DNA from: Aquamicrobium defluvii
GTDB taxonomy: Bacteria; Pseudomonadota; Alphaproteobacteria; Rhizobiales; Rhizobiaceae
Assembly: GCF_004363725.1 (NCBI RefSeq)
Contig: NZ_SNZF01000031.1
Location: 1 to 44,966 of the forward strand
Direction: 5' to 3'
Length of the DNA stretch: 44,966 nt
Position numbers and translations under genes: made by a program. Under the pieces are notes generated by a model that saw only the letters and a list, made by a program, of their open reading frames with translations, searched no databases and was not told where the DNA came from. Within the stretch, counting starts at the first letter, position 1, and every line of letters begins with the position of its first letter. Shown here one piece after another: positions 24,551 to 31,964 of the stretch.

Positions 24551-25096
24551 ATGACCCAGCTTTCCGATACGCAAGCCGTGATCCTCAGCGCCGCCGCGCA
24601 GCGCGACGACCGCAACGTCCTGCCGCTCCCCGGTTCCCTGCGCGGAGGCGCCGCCGCCAAGGTGGTGGAAACGATGATCGCCAAAGGCTTCATCGAAGAA
24701 GTCGATGCCGACGTCCGCAAGGGCGAGCTTGTCTGGCGCGAGACCGGGGACGGTCACGGCACCACGCTGGTGGCGACCGACGCAGGCCTCGCCGCCATCG
24801 GCATCGAGCCCAAGGATGCGAACACCGCGCCTGAGGGTGCGCCGGACACACCCAGTCAGCAAAGGGCTGCGCCCACGACGCGAACACCGCGCGAAGGCAC
24901 TAAGCAGGCCGCGCTGATCGCGATGCTCCGTGCGCCGGGAGGTGCGACCATTGCAGAGATTGTCGCGGCCACCGGCTGGCAGCCGCATACAGTGCGCGGC
25001 GCGATGGCGGGCGCTCTCAAGAAAAAGCTCGGTCTCGAAGTGGCCTCCGAGAAGATTGATGGCCGCGGGCGGGTGTACAGCCTCCCGCCGGCTTGA
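24551..25096 (+). CDS. DUF3489 domain protein
   Basis: The 181-residue protein starts MTQLSDTQAVILSAAAQRDD and has RNVLPLPGSLRGGAAAKVVE; its C-terminal part (residues about 115-181: TKQAALIAMLRAPGGATIAEIVAATGWQPHTVRGAM) is the DUF3489 winged-helix-like domain. It probably binds DNA. ATG 24551 has GGAG nine bases upstream; a start 15 bases earlier (24536) is possible but less typical for the family. A strong terminator follows at 25123-25149, so with the preceding small gene it forms a separate rightward unit. Confidence 0.82.
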   Translation: MTQLSDTQAVILSAAAQRDDRNVLPLPGSLRGGAAAKVVETMIAKGFIEEVDADVRKGELVWRETGDGHGTTLVATDAGLAAIGIEPKDANTAPEGAPDTPSQQRAAPTTRTPREGTKQAALIAMLRAPGGATIAEIVAATGWQPHTVRGAMAGALKKKLGLEVASEKIDGRGRVYSLPPA

Positions 25097-25122
25097 AGGC
25101 GATACATTCTCCAAGCTTGATA

Positions 25123-25149
25123 CCGCCGCCCGATCCGGGCGGCGGTTTT
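25123..25149 (+). terminator. Rho-independent terminator of the rightward pair
   Basis: CCGCCGCCCG (25123-25132) pairs perfectly with CGGGCGGCGG (25136-25145) around a 3-base loop, followed by TTTT. It lies 26 bp after the DUF3489 stop and stops transcription running into the opposing early operon. Confidence 0.85.
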
Positions 25150-25373
25150 CATCTGGCATGGCGCAACCGGATTTCCTCGAACAGCCGACGCAGCGCGTAG
25201 GAACGTCCAATGCTGACCACCGTGAAAATGCCACCCATCATGAGATTCTGCGCCAGTGTGGTGTGCAGCCCGAAAATCGGGAAGATCAGGATCTGGGTCA
25301 CCACCGCCACGCCGTAGCCAACGGCGACATTGGCAAGGGACTCGATGAGAGACATGGCACGGCTCTGTTTCAT
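25149..25373 (-). CDS. DUF7220-like small membrane protein
   Basis: The 74-residue protein has two hydrophobic spans (SLANVAVGYGVAVVTQILIF, residues about 12-31, and LMMGGIFTVVSIG, 44-56) and a basic C-terminus (YALRRLFEEIRLRHAR). It resembles a small phage membrane family annotated DUF7220. ATG 25373 overlaps the methyltransferase stop (ATGA). It is the last gene of the leftward early operon. Function unknown. Confidence 0.75.
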   Translation of the reverse strand: MKQSRAMSLIESLANVAVGYGVAVVTQILIFPIFGLHTTLAQNLMMGGIFTVVSIGRSYALRRLFEEIRLRHAR

Positions 25374-26695
25374 GCTGCATCCGTTTCGGCTGAAGCAGGA
25401 CTGAGCCGCTCGTCCTTCACCTGCGCGAAGGTCCGACCGTCGCTGTCGAGGACCGCGTCGCGGCCGGTTTCGGCCTGCCAGCGTTCGACGGCGACGTCGA
25501 CATAGGCCGCGCTGATCTCCATCGCGAAGACGCGCCTGCCATTGGCTTCGCCCGCCATGATCTGCGATCCGGAGCCCGAGAACGGCTCGTAGCAGAGGCC
25601 GCCGCGGGCGACGTGCTGGCGCATCGGGATGCCGAAGGCATCGAGCGGCTTCGGTGTCGGGTGGTCGGGGCGCTCGTCCTTCGCAAAACTCGGCAGCAGC
25701 CAGGTCGACGGCAGGGTTTCTTCCGCTACCTTGGGCGGACGTTTGCCCTTGATCCAGCCCATGAAGCAGGGTTCGTGCTTCCACAGGTAATGCGACCGGG
25801 TGAGCACCCCTCGGTCTTTTACCCAGATGATCTGCTGATGCACGAAGGCACCGGCCTTTTCCCAACATTCCTCCAGCATCGCCTGGCGGCGGGACGCGTG
25901 CCAGCAATACCATGCGGCATCCTCCGCAATCGCCTCGGCGACAGCTGCGGCGATGAAACTGTCGTAAAGCTCGGCGCCCTGTGAGCTGTCGTCCCAGGTG
26001 GTGCCGTAGGACGGCGACCAGTCCTTGTTCTGCGTCGGATGGTTGGTGCCATCGTAGTCGACGAGGTACGGCGGATCGGTCGCGAACAGGATGGCGCGCT
26101 CGCCGTTCATCAGGCGGCGTACATCGTGATGGTTCGTGGAATCTCCGCAAAGCAGCCGGTGGGTGCCAAGGATCCAGAGATCGCCCGTCCGCGACGCCGG
26201 ATTGCGCGGCGGCTCCGGGATGGTCACCGGCGGCACCGAGCCCCCGGCGCCAGCTTCCTCGCCGTCCCCCTCGGGCACGAAGGCCAGCATCTTGTCCAGC
26301 TCGCCATCGGAGAACCCGACCAGCGACAGGTCGAAATCTTCCGCCAGCAGGTCGTTCAGTTCCGCCGACAGCAGCGCCTCGTCCCAGGTGCCGAGTTCGG
26401 TCAGCTTGTTGTCCGCGATCCGGTAGGCCCGGCGCTGCGCCTCGGTCAGATGCCCCAGAACGATCACCGGCGCCTCGCTCAGCCCGAGCTGCGAGGCGGC
26501 CAGCACCCGCCCGTGACCGGCGATCAACTCGCCGTCCTCGCCGACGAGGCAGGGCACCGTCCAGCCGAACTCCGCCATGCTGGCGGCGATCTTCGCGACC
26601 TGGTCCGCCCCGTGCAGCTTGGCGTTCTTCGCGTAGGGCTGCAGGCGCGCAAGCGGCCAGGTCTCGATCCGCTCGGGAGCGAAGGCGAGGGTCAT
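25370..26695 (-). CDS. ParB-like domain fused to DNA (N4/N6) methyltransferase
   Basis: The 441-residue protein joins a ParB/sulfiredoxin-type nuclease-like domain (residues 1-130; LQPYAKNAKLHGADQVAKIA and LIAGHGRVLAA) to an amino-methyltransferase. The catalytic DPPY is at 207-210 and the SAM-binding FSGSGS lies in the C-terminal third, so the order is beta-class. The PHPTPKPLDAF-like stretch (DHPTPKPLDAF) is also typical. Such fusions are common in phage early regions and would methylate phage DNA, possibly to escape host restriction. No cognate restriction enzyme is nearby. Confidence 0.9.
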   Translation of the reverse strand: MTLAFAPERIETWPLARLQPYAKNAKLHGADQVAKIAASMAEFGWTVPCLVGEDGELIAGHGRVLAASQLGLSEAPVIVLGHLTEAQRRAYRIADNKLTELGTWDEALLSAELNDLLAEDFDLSLVGFSDGELDKMLAFVPEGDGEEAGAGGSVPPVTIPEPPRNPASRTGDLWILGTHRLLCGDSTNHHDVRRLMNGERAILFATDPPYLVDYDGTNHPTQNKDWSPSYGTTWDDSSQGAELYDSFIAAAVAEAIAEDAAWYCWHASRRQAMLEECWEKAGAFVHQQIIWVKDRGVLTRSHYLWKHEPCFMGWIKGKRPPKVAEETLPSTWLLPSFAKDERPDHPTPKPLDAFGIPMRQHVARGGLCYEPFSGSGSQIMAGEANGRRVFAMEISAAYVDVAVERWQAETGRDAVLDSDGRTFAQVKDERLSPASAETDAA

Positions 26696-27087
26696 GAACG
26701 ATCCTGTCGATGATGGTGGTGGCGATCAGTGGTGCTGACGCAGTGGATTCCGTCTGGCGGCGTCCAGCGGCTTCCGGCTGGATCCCGGAGTCCAGGGTAT
26801 CCACCCCGGAGTCCACCGGCGAAGGCGCTGTTATTGCGCGGTTATTTCAAGATGCGGGGTGGCTTCTGGCCGGGGTGGCTTCCCAAAATTTTCGGCCTGC
26901 CGCTGGCGATGCGCCGCGCTTCGCCCGCCAGCATACGATTTCCGCCAGGAAGGACCCGCGAACGCGTCTGGAAGCGGGACCAAGGCCGCGACGCGCGCGC
27001 CTCTCCCGAGGATAGCCAAAATCCTAGCCCGATCCGCCGTTTCTGTCCGTTCGAAAACTGTCCGCCGGACACCTTCCTCGCCACCGC
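26696..27087. other. 392-bp gap without a convincing gene
   Basis: Between the methyltransferase and the DUF6362 gene I find no reliable gene. Short frames on the minus strand (86 and 80 codons starting near 27091/27084) have irregular Arg/Gly/Pro-rich composition; one starts with a GTGA overlap to the DUF6362 stop and cannot be fully excluded. The direct repeat CCCGGAGTCCA occurs at 26784 and 26805. Confidence 0.5.
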
Positions 27088-27519
27088 TCACCGCTGCGAC
27101 GCGCCAGCCAGCTCGATCACTTTCCGCTTCGACAGGGTGCGGTTCAGCCGCCGCCCGTTGAGGCGGAACGCGATCACGCAGAGCGCGTAGAGCCAGTGCT
27201 CGTGCGCCGCCGAGCGCTGCAATCCCACGGTCCAGCAGATGGTTTTCCAGCGCTCACCATATGCGCGCAACCAGACGATCTTGCCGTCGATCGGATCCAG
27301 TCCCACCGTCCAGGTCAGCGTCTCCTCCATCCGGCTGATCGCCGCCGGCGATGGCACGACGCGCATCGGCCTCGGCTCCTGCCCGACCTTGTCGGCGAAG
27401 CTGTGAATGATCTCCGGCCAGACGTTGAAGTAGCCCTGCCGTCGGGGCTCCGGCAATCGTTTCAGAACCGATGCGGCTTCCGCAAGCCGCTCCTCGACCA
27501 AGCTCGGCGTCCACTTCAC
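27088..27519 (-). CDS. DUF6362 family phage protein
   Basis: The 143-residue protein (MKWTPSLVEERLAEAASVLKRLPEPRRQGYFNVWPEI...) ends with a helix-turn-helix-like stretch (ICWTVGLQRSAAHEHWLYALCVIAFRLNG). The DUF6362 family is widespread in alphaproteobacterial prophages and occupies the place of late regulators or terminase-associated HTH proteins. ATG 27519 overlaps the RuvC-like stop. I infer DNA binding but no proven role. Confidence 0.78.
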   Translation of the reverse strand: MKWTPSLVEERLAEAASVLKRLPEPRRQGYFNVWPEIIHSFADKVGQEPRPMRVVPSPAAISRMEETLTWTVGLDPIDGKIVWLRAYGERWKTICWTVGLQRSAAHEHWLYALCVIAFRLNGRRLNRTLSKRKVIELAGASQR

Positions 27520-28049
27520 AGCACGCCTCCTCGGGTCTCCATCGCCCAGAGCAGGATGGCGATGGCGTCGGCCTCATTGTCGTCAGCGGGCTGGTAGCCC
27601 CGCTGGCGAATGGCGGCGACGACAGCATCCTTGCCGGCATTGCCCTTGCCCGTGGCGAAGCGCTTGATCGTGCCGACTGGGACGCCCTGGTAGGCGACGC
27701 CCTCCCTTTCACACCAGGCGCTCAGGGTGGCGAGGAAGCCGCCGTAGAGATGTGCGGCATCAGTGCCGACATGTCGCCGGACCTCCTCGAAGTAGACCGA
27801 GGCCAGGCCGCCACAGTCGTTCGCCAACTGGCCAAGCCAGTGCTGGAAACGCAGGTACCGCATGCCGCCGCCGTCGAAGCGGCCGGAGCGGAAGCTGGCG
27901 GTTCCGCTGTGCACGATCCCGCCCGCCAGGCTCGCCCAGCCCGTGGTGGTGCCGAGATCCAGGGCGAGAATGGCGCTGCCCGCGGATGTCGCGATGACCG
28001 GGGCCGGATGGGGCGCGCTCCTGGGGATGGGTGACGGGCACTGGCTCAT
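27516..28049 (-). CDS. RuvC-like Holliday-junction endonuclease
   Basis: The 177-residue protein shows the RuvC acidic residues: Asp31 in ILALDLGTTTGWA, Glu88/Glu89 in VYFEEVRRH, and the C-terminal Asp pair in DDNEADAIAILLW. It would cut branched phage DNA made by recombination-dependent replication before packaging. Start ATG 28049 is chosen because the conserved core begins shortly after; a longer frame upstream is low complexity. It is preceded by a 434-bp region with repeats. Confidence 0.87.
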   Translation of the reverse strand: MSQCPSPIPRSAPHPAPVIATSAGSAILALDLGTTTGWASLAGGIVHSGTASFRSGRFDGGGMRYLRFQHWLGQLANDCGGLASVYFEEVRRHVGTDAAHLYGGFLATLSAWCEREGVAYQGVPVGTIKRFATGKGNAGKDAVVAAIRQRGYQPADDNEADAIAILLWAMETRGGVL

Positions 28050-28132
28050 GGTGGTGGGTCCTTCTCGTCTGATGTCGGTGAGGGGCTGGACGGCACGGCG
28101 ACCGCGCGCGCGAAGCCCCTGGGGGTGGGAGT

Positions 28133-28179
28133 GGGAGAACCCGCTCGGCGCGGTTCTCCCCCACCCCCGAAGGGGGTGG
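28133..28179. repeat. Two adjacent GC-rich hairpins upstream of the RuvC-like gene
   Basis: GGGAGAACC (28133-28141) pairs with GGTTCTCCC (28152-28160), and directly beyond, CCACCCCC (28161-28168) pairs with GGGGGTGG (28172-28179). Both are perfect. They lack a clear T tract, so they are more likely RNA or DNA structural elements than ordinary terminators. Confidence 0.6.
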
Positions 28180-28236
28180 CTTTCACCCCCACAACTTCGA
28201 GAGCGCATCAACGCGTTGAATCTCTTGGAGAAATCG

Positions 28237-28452
28237 AAGTTGGGACGGCCTATGGCGTGGGTCGCGTTCCCAACTTGAATCTGCGAAAGGCCGCGCAGCG
28301 GAGCGCGCGGGAGCCAAGGTAGTTGGGACGAGCTTTCCCAACTTGAATGTGCGCGGGATGGCTGGGCGGAGCGCGGCGGCGCGAAAAGCAACGAAAGTAG
28401 TTGGGGAGCTGGCCGCCCAGCTCGCCGCAACTTGCCACAACTTGATCCTGCG
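28237..28452. repeat. Repeated AGTTGGGA/TCCCAACT hairpins and CAACTTGAT direct repeats
   Basis: The gap contains AAGTTGGGA/TCCCAACTT (28237-28245 with 28268-28276), AGTTGGGA/TCCCAACT (28321-28328 with 28336-28343), and a third, degenerate unit starting AGTTGGGG (28399) with an inner GAGCTGG/CCAGCTC stem (28406-28423). The downstream arm is followed each time by a related 17-mer, near CCAACTTGAATSTGCG, at 28269, 28337 and 28436. It is non-coding and sits between the primase-helicase and RuvC-like genes. Confidence 0.65.
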
Positions 28453-28483
28453 TAAGTCCGCGTAATCGGGATGAGCTGGCGCA

Positions 28484-30772
28484 TCACGAGGTCTCCTCCG
28501 TCTGATAGACCCAGACCAGGGGGTTCTCGACCGGCAGCGCCGCGCCGCTCTGCGGGCATTTGTAGGTGCTGGGAAGGACCGGGATCCGGACGGGCACGAC
28601 CTCGCCGGTGTCGGGGTCTGCCGTCTCTTCTCCGGTCGGGAACGTCATGCCCTCGACGCAGAGATAGCCGAACTTCGAGCGCGAGGTTGGCAGACCGAAC
28701 GGCGCGCCATCGCGAACGAACTTGATGAAACCCTTCGTGGCCAGCACGCTGATCCGTTCGCGGATCGTGTCCTTGCCGCCGAGCCCGGCCTGGTTCTCGA
28801 AGCTCTCGGCGAACTGCAGCGCGGTGTAGAGCCGGCCGGCCTCGGCCTCATCGAAGAGCAGTTGAAGGATCACGTCGTGTTTGCGCGCGCGCTCGGCGTC
28901 GAGCTTCTCGCCGAACTCGCGACGCACGAGCCTTGTTTCCGAGCGGTCGATCGCGATCCAGCGTCCGTCCACCTTGTCGACGATCATCGGCTCGATGCCG
29001 GGGCCGTTGCGCAGCTCGAAATGCAGCATCCGCTCCGGTCGGTCCTCGTCGGGCCGGTGCATGATCACGCCGGAGGTGTAGAAGCTGCGGAGGCTGCCCG
29101 CGCCCGAGAGCGCCATGAACGGGTCCTCGACGAGTTGCTTCTTGGTGATCTTGCGGGTGTGATGGCAGAGGATCAGGCCGGCATCCGGGGCTACGGCGTC
29201 CCGCAGGGCCTCGACCCGCTCCTGCAGGAAGAAGAGCATCGCGGTGTTGTCGTTCTCCCCGCCGCCGTCGGGACCCCCATCGAAGAGATTGCGGATCGGG
29301 TCGATGCAGAGGATGTCGGGCGCGCCATGGCCGTAGTGGGCGCGAACCGCGGCGATGGTCAGGCCCACGCCGCCGGCGTCGAGCAGCATGCGGACCTTCG
29401 GCGTGGCGACGAGATTATCGCGCGCCGCGGCCAGGAGCGCCGGCTCGATCCGGATGGCCTGGAGGCGCTCCCGGAGGTAATGGTACTGGATCTCCGCCTG
29501 CAGATAGAAGATCCGCAAGGGCCGGCTCGGCGCAAAGCCGAGGAAGGGCACGCCCGCCGCCATGTGGACAAGCAGACTGATCAGGAAGTCGCTCTTGCCG
29601 ACCTTTGGGGCGCCGCCGAGCACCAGCATCCCGCCGGGCGTCAGCAATCGCGGCGCGATGATGTCCTCTGGCATCGGGCTCACATCGTCGAGCAGCGCGC
29701 CGAGCGTGAAAACCGGAAGCGCGGACATCGGCGGCACGGCGATCCGTTCGAGGGCCGGTCCGTGGCGCTCTTCATGCAGCCGCCAGAGGCGCTGTGCTTC
29801 CGAGGCGAGACGTTCGAGCGGCCAGCTGGGACGGAGCTGGGCGGCGTTGTACTGGCAGATCGCCTCCCAAGCGTCGTCGCGGCTCATGCGGCCCTCATGC
29901 GCCATGCGGACGTAGTGGCCGATGGCGGCGCTCGCCCCCTGGAAGCGGGTCCAATCGTCTGATCCGCCTTCGCGGACCGGCGTCGTCAGGACATCGGTGA
30001 TCGACGGTTTGTCCGTAGAGGGGCCTGGCTCGGATCCGACCCCGGCAAGCGGCGGCATGTCGGCGACGAGCTCGGCGAAGTCGCGCAGATGGACCTCGAC
30101 GCGCGGGCTGTGGCGGCGGATGTTGACCAGGCGCTTGAACCCGCCCTTGTGATAGACTGAACCAGCCAGGCGGATCGGCTGGTGGGCCGATCGGAAATGC
30201 GTGTCGCCGCCGACCTTTACCGCGATGTCGCCGCGCAGCCGACAGAGAAGCGCGATGTCCTCGCCCTCGGCCGGTTCGCTCAAGCGCCACCAGACATGCA
30301 GCTTGTCGAGACCGTCGGGTGTGCGGCCGCCGCTCTCGACGATCAGCGTCGGTTCGCCGAGATGACGGACGAGGTGGTCAAGCTTGGCCGCAATGTCTCC
30401 GGCGTCGAGGTCGACCAGGACCGTCTGCATCTGCTGGACATCGGCGGCCTTGGCCTTGCCGGTCTCGGCGACCGTTCCCGGCACCACATAGAAGGCCGCC
30501 CCTTCGCGTGCTGCCCAACCGGCGAAGGAAACCGCCTTCTCCAGCAAACTGTCGTCGATCTCGATCCAGGCGTTGTGGGGTCGGCCGTCGATGCCTTGGC
30601 CCTTGTCCACGAACCCGCGCAGGGGCACCCAGCCCTCGCAGTAACCGAAGACGACGTCGAGAAAGACGGCGATCTGCTCTGGATCCGGCTCGATGTCGAA
30701 CGGATCGGCCTGCGGCGCGGCGTCGTTGAAGTCGCGCCAGGCATCGAGGGAGATGACCTTGTTCCCGCTCAT
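28484..30772 (-). CDS. Primase-helicase-like replication protein
   Basis: The 762-residue protein has an N-terminal primase-like region (DLDAGD at residues 121-126, HVWWRL near 160, then FRSAHQPIRLAGSVYHK), resembling archaeo-eukaryotic-type primases. A RecA-fold ATPase/helicase follows (Walker A GGAPKVGKSD near residue 385; Walker B DILCIDPIRNLF; LILCHHTRK), like RepA/AAA_25 proteins. A winged-helix-like section lies near the C-terminus. It would open and prime the phage origin. Start ATG 30772 overlaps the nuclease stop (ATGA); an upstream in-frame start at 30817 is less likely. Confidence 0.85.
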   Translation of the reverse strand: MSGNKVISLDAWRDFNDAAPQADPFDIEPDPEQIAVFLDVVFGYCEGWVPLRGFVDKGQGIDGRPHNAWIEIDDSLLEKAVSFAGWAAREGAAFYVVPGTVAETGKAKAADVQQMQTVLVDLDAGDIAAKLDHLVRHLGEPTLIVESGGRTPDGLDKLHVWWRLSEPAEGEDIALLCRLRGDIAVKVGGDTHFRSAHQPIRLAGSVYHKGGFKRLVNIRRHSPRVEVHLRDFAELVADMPPLAGVGSEPGPSTDKPSITDVLTTPVREGGSDDWTRFQGASAAIGHYVRMAHEGRMSRDDAWEAICQYNAAQLRPSWPLERLASEAQRLWRLHEERHGPALERIAVPPMSALPVFTLGALLDDVSPMPEDIIAPRLLTPGGMLVLGGAPKVGKSDFLISLLVHMAAGVPFLGFAPSRPLRIFYLQAEIQYHYLRERLQAIRIEPALLAAARDNLVATPKVRMLLDAGGVGLTIAAVRAHYGHGAPDILCIDPIRNLFDGGPDGGGENDNTAMLFFLQERVEALRDAVAPDAGLILCHHTRKITKKQLVEDPFMALSGAGSLRSFYTSGVIMHRPDEDRPERMLHFELRNGPGIEPMIVDKVDGRWIAIDRSETRLVRREFGEKLDAERARKHDVILQLLFDEAEAGRLYTALQFAESFENQAGLGGKDTIRERISVLATKGFIKFVRDGAPFGLPTSRSKFGYLCVEGMTFPTGEETADPDTGEVVPVRIPVLPSTYKCPQSGAALPVENPLVWVYQTEETS

Positions 30773-31551
30773 GCCGGCAGCCCCCAGCAGCGTTCCGCCC
30801 ACGGGCACATTCGGCACTCGTGGAAGTCACGCGTCGTGGCGATGCGCGGCAGCAGATCCCCTGCATCCGTCGCCTGAAGGATCCGCACGGCGCGATCGCT
30901 CATGCGTTGGGCGAGCCCCGCGTCGAACGGCACGAGTTCGTGGTGCAGTTCGGCGGTGTCCTTGTTGATGGCGGTGAAGAGCGCGGGATTGTCGGAGATG
31001 CCGGGGACCTGCGCTTCCATATAGGCCTGGTAGAGGGCGATCTGGGACGCATAGACGGGCTTCGCCACGACCACGCCCTTGGCCACGGTCTCGCGCCAGT
31101 TCCTGGCGTTCATCGTCTTGCATTCCCAGAGCGCGGGAACGCCGATGCCCAGCGACCCAGTTCTTAGCGTTCCTGGAGCGGCGGCGATGATCCCATCGAC
31201 ATGACCGCGGATGCGACCGCCAGCGACCGAGAAGCCGAATTGCTCGCCGTCCGGACGGTTGGCCTTGCGGGTATAGAGATCGAACCCGGCACCGCGCAGC
31301 CAGCGGATGGCAAGATCTTCGAGCGCGTGTCCGATCTCGAAGATCCGCAGCGTCTGGCCGGAGAACTCCTGGCCCTCATCCTTCGGCGCGCCCGCGAACT
31401 CGAATTGCAGAGCGCGCTCACAGCCGTGTCCAAGGCGGGAGCCGCCGAGGTAGGTCCTGGGCGCAACCGCCGCGCGTTCAGCGGCGATCGCCTTGTCGAT
31501 CACCGCATTGATGCGTTCGGCGCAGGTGGGGCGGTGGTTGTAGTCGAGCAT
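30769..31551 (-). CDS. PD-(D/E)XK nuclease with Cas4/AddB-like iron-sulfur cysteines
   Basis: The 260-residue protein has the nuclease core GHVDGII (Asp119) and LWECKTMN (Glu143-x-Lys145). Four cysteines flank it: Cys44 and the C-terminal Cys246, Cys249, Cys255 (ECRMCPWAERC), the layout of the 4Fe-4S pin in Cas4/AddB exonucleases. It probably resects DNA ends to feed the Sak4-type annealing system encoded upstream in the same operon. Starts and stops overlap both neighbours, so it is co-translated with them. Confidence 0.87.
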   Translation of the reverse strand: MLDYNHRPTCAERINAVIDKAIAAERAAVAPRTYLGGSRLGHGCERALQFEFAGAPKDEGQEFSGQTLRIFEIGHALEDLAIRWLRGAGFDLYTRKANRPDGEQFGFSVAGGRIRGHVDGIIAAAPGTLRTGSLGIGVPALWECKTMNARNWRETVAKGVVVAKPVYASQIALYQAYMEAQVPGISDNPALFTAINKDTAELHHELVPFDAGLAQRMSDRAVRILQATDAGDLLPRIATTRDFHECRMCPWAERCWGLPA

Positions 31552-31961
31552 CAGAACGGCACCTCCGCGTCGGCGTCGGCTGCCATGGCGTGCATGGCGT
31601 CCTGGAAGCCGCCGACGGCGACCTCGATGAGCGTGAGCACCTGCGCCTCCGTGAGGTCGGAGAAGCGCGCCTGCCAGCCGATCTCCTCCATGATCTCGGC
31701 GACCGGCTTCATGGCGGCGCGGATCGCCGCCTTCTCCTGTTCGGTGAGATCAACCATGGCCCAGCGCTCCCGCGCCAAGCGCGTCCAGAAGCCTTGGCAG
31801 GCCATCGAGCAGAACCAGACCGAGGGGCGCGGTTGCTTCGACCGCACCGGGTCGAACCAGCCAAAGCCACGGGTGGGTCGCCGGCAGACAGCACAGAGCG
31901 TTCCACGCGGATGCCAGAGCCGCCGCCGGTCCTCGGCCGTGGTGGGGGTAGGACAGGCCAT
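31551..31961 (-). CDS. DUF6511-like zinc-binding phage protein
   Basis: The 136-residue protein carries CAVC (about residues 23-26) and FCSMAC (50-55), a four-Cys pattern suggesting a zinc finger, followed by a helical C-terminal half. I recall this arrangement under DUF6511 in Rhodobacterales phages. It lies between the DEAD helicase and the Cas4-like nuclease and overlaps the latter's start (TGATG), so a role in recombination or replication is plausible but unproven. Confidence 0.72.
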   Translation of the reverse strand: MACPTPTTAEDRRRLWHPRGTLCAVCRRPTRGFGWFDPVRSKQPRPSVWFCSMACQGFWTRLARERWAMVDLTEQEKAAIRAAMKPVAEIMEEIGWQARFSDLTEAQVLTLIEVAVGGFQDAMHAMAADADAEVPF

Positions 31962-31964
31962 GGC

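Noticed and set aside
26831..27091. Possible 86-residue minus-strand gene overlapping the DUF6362 stop by GTGA
   Set aside because: Coupling position is suggestive, but composition is irregular, a rival frame overlaps it, and no similarity is recognisable. Kept only as a described gap.
28237..28452. CRISPR-like array
   Set aside because: Only three imperfect units with unequal spacing (68 and 99 bp) and strong internal hairpins; no cas genes in the window.
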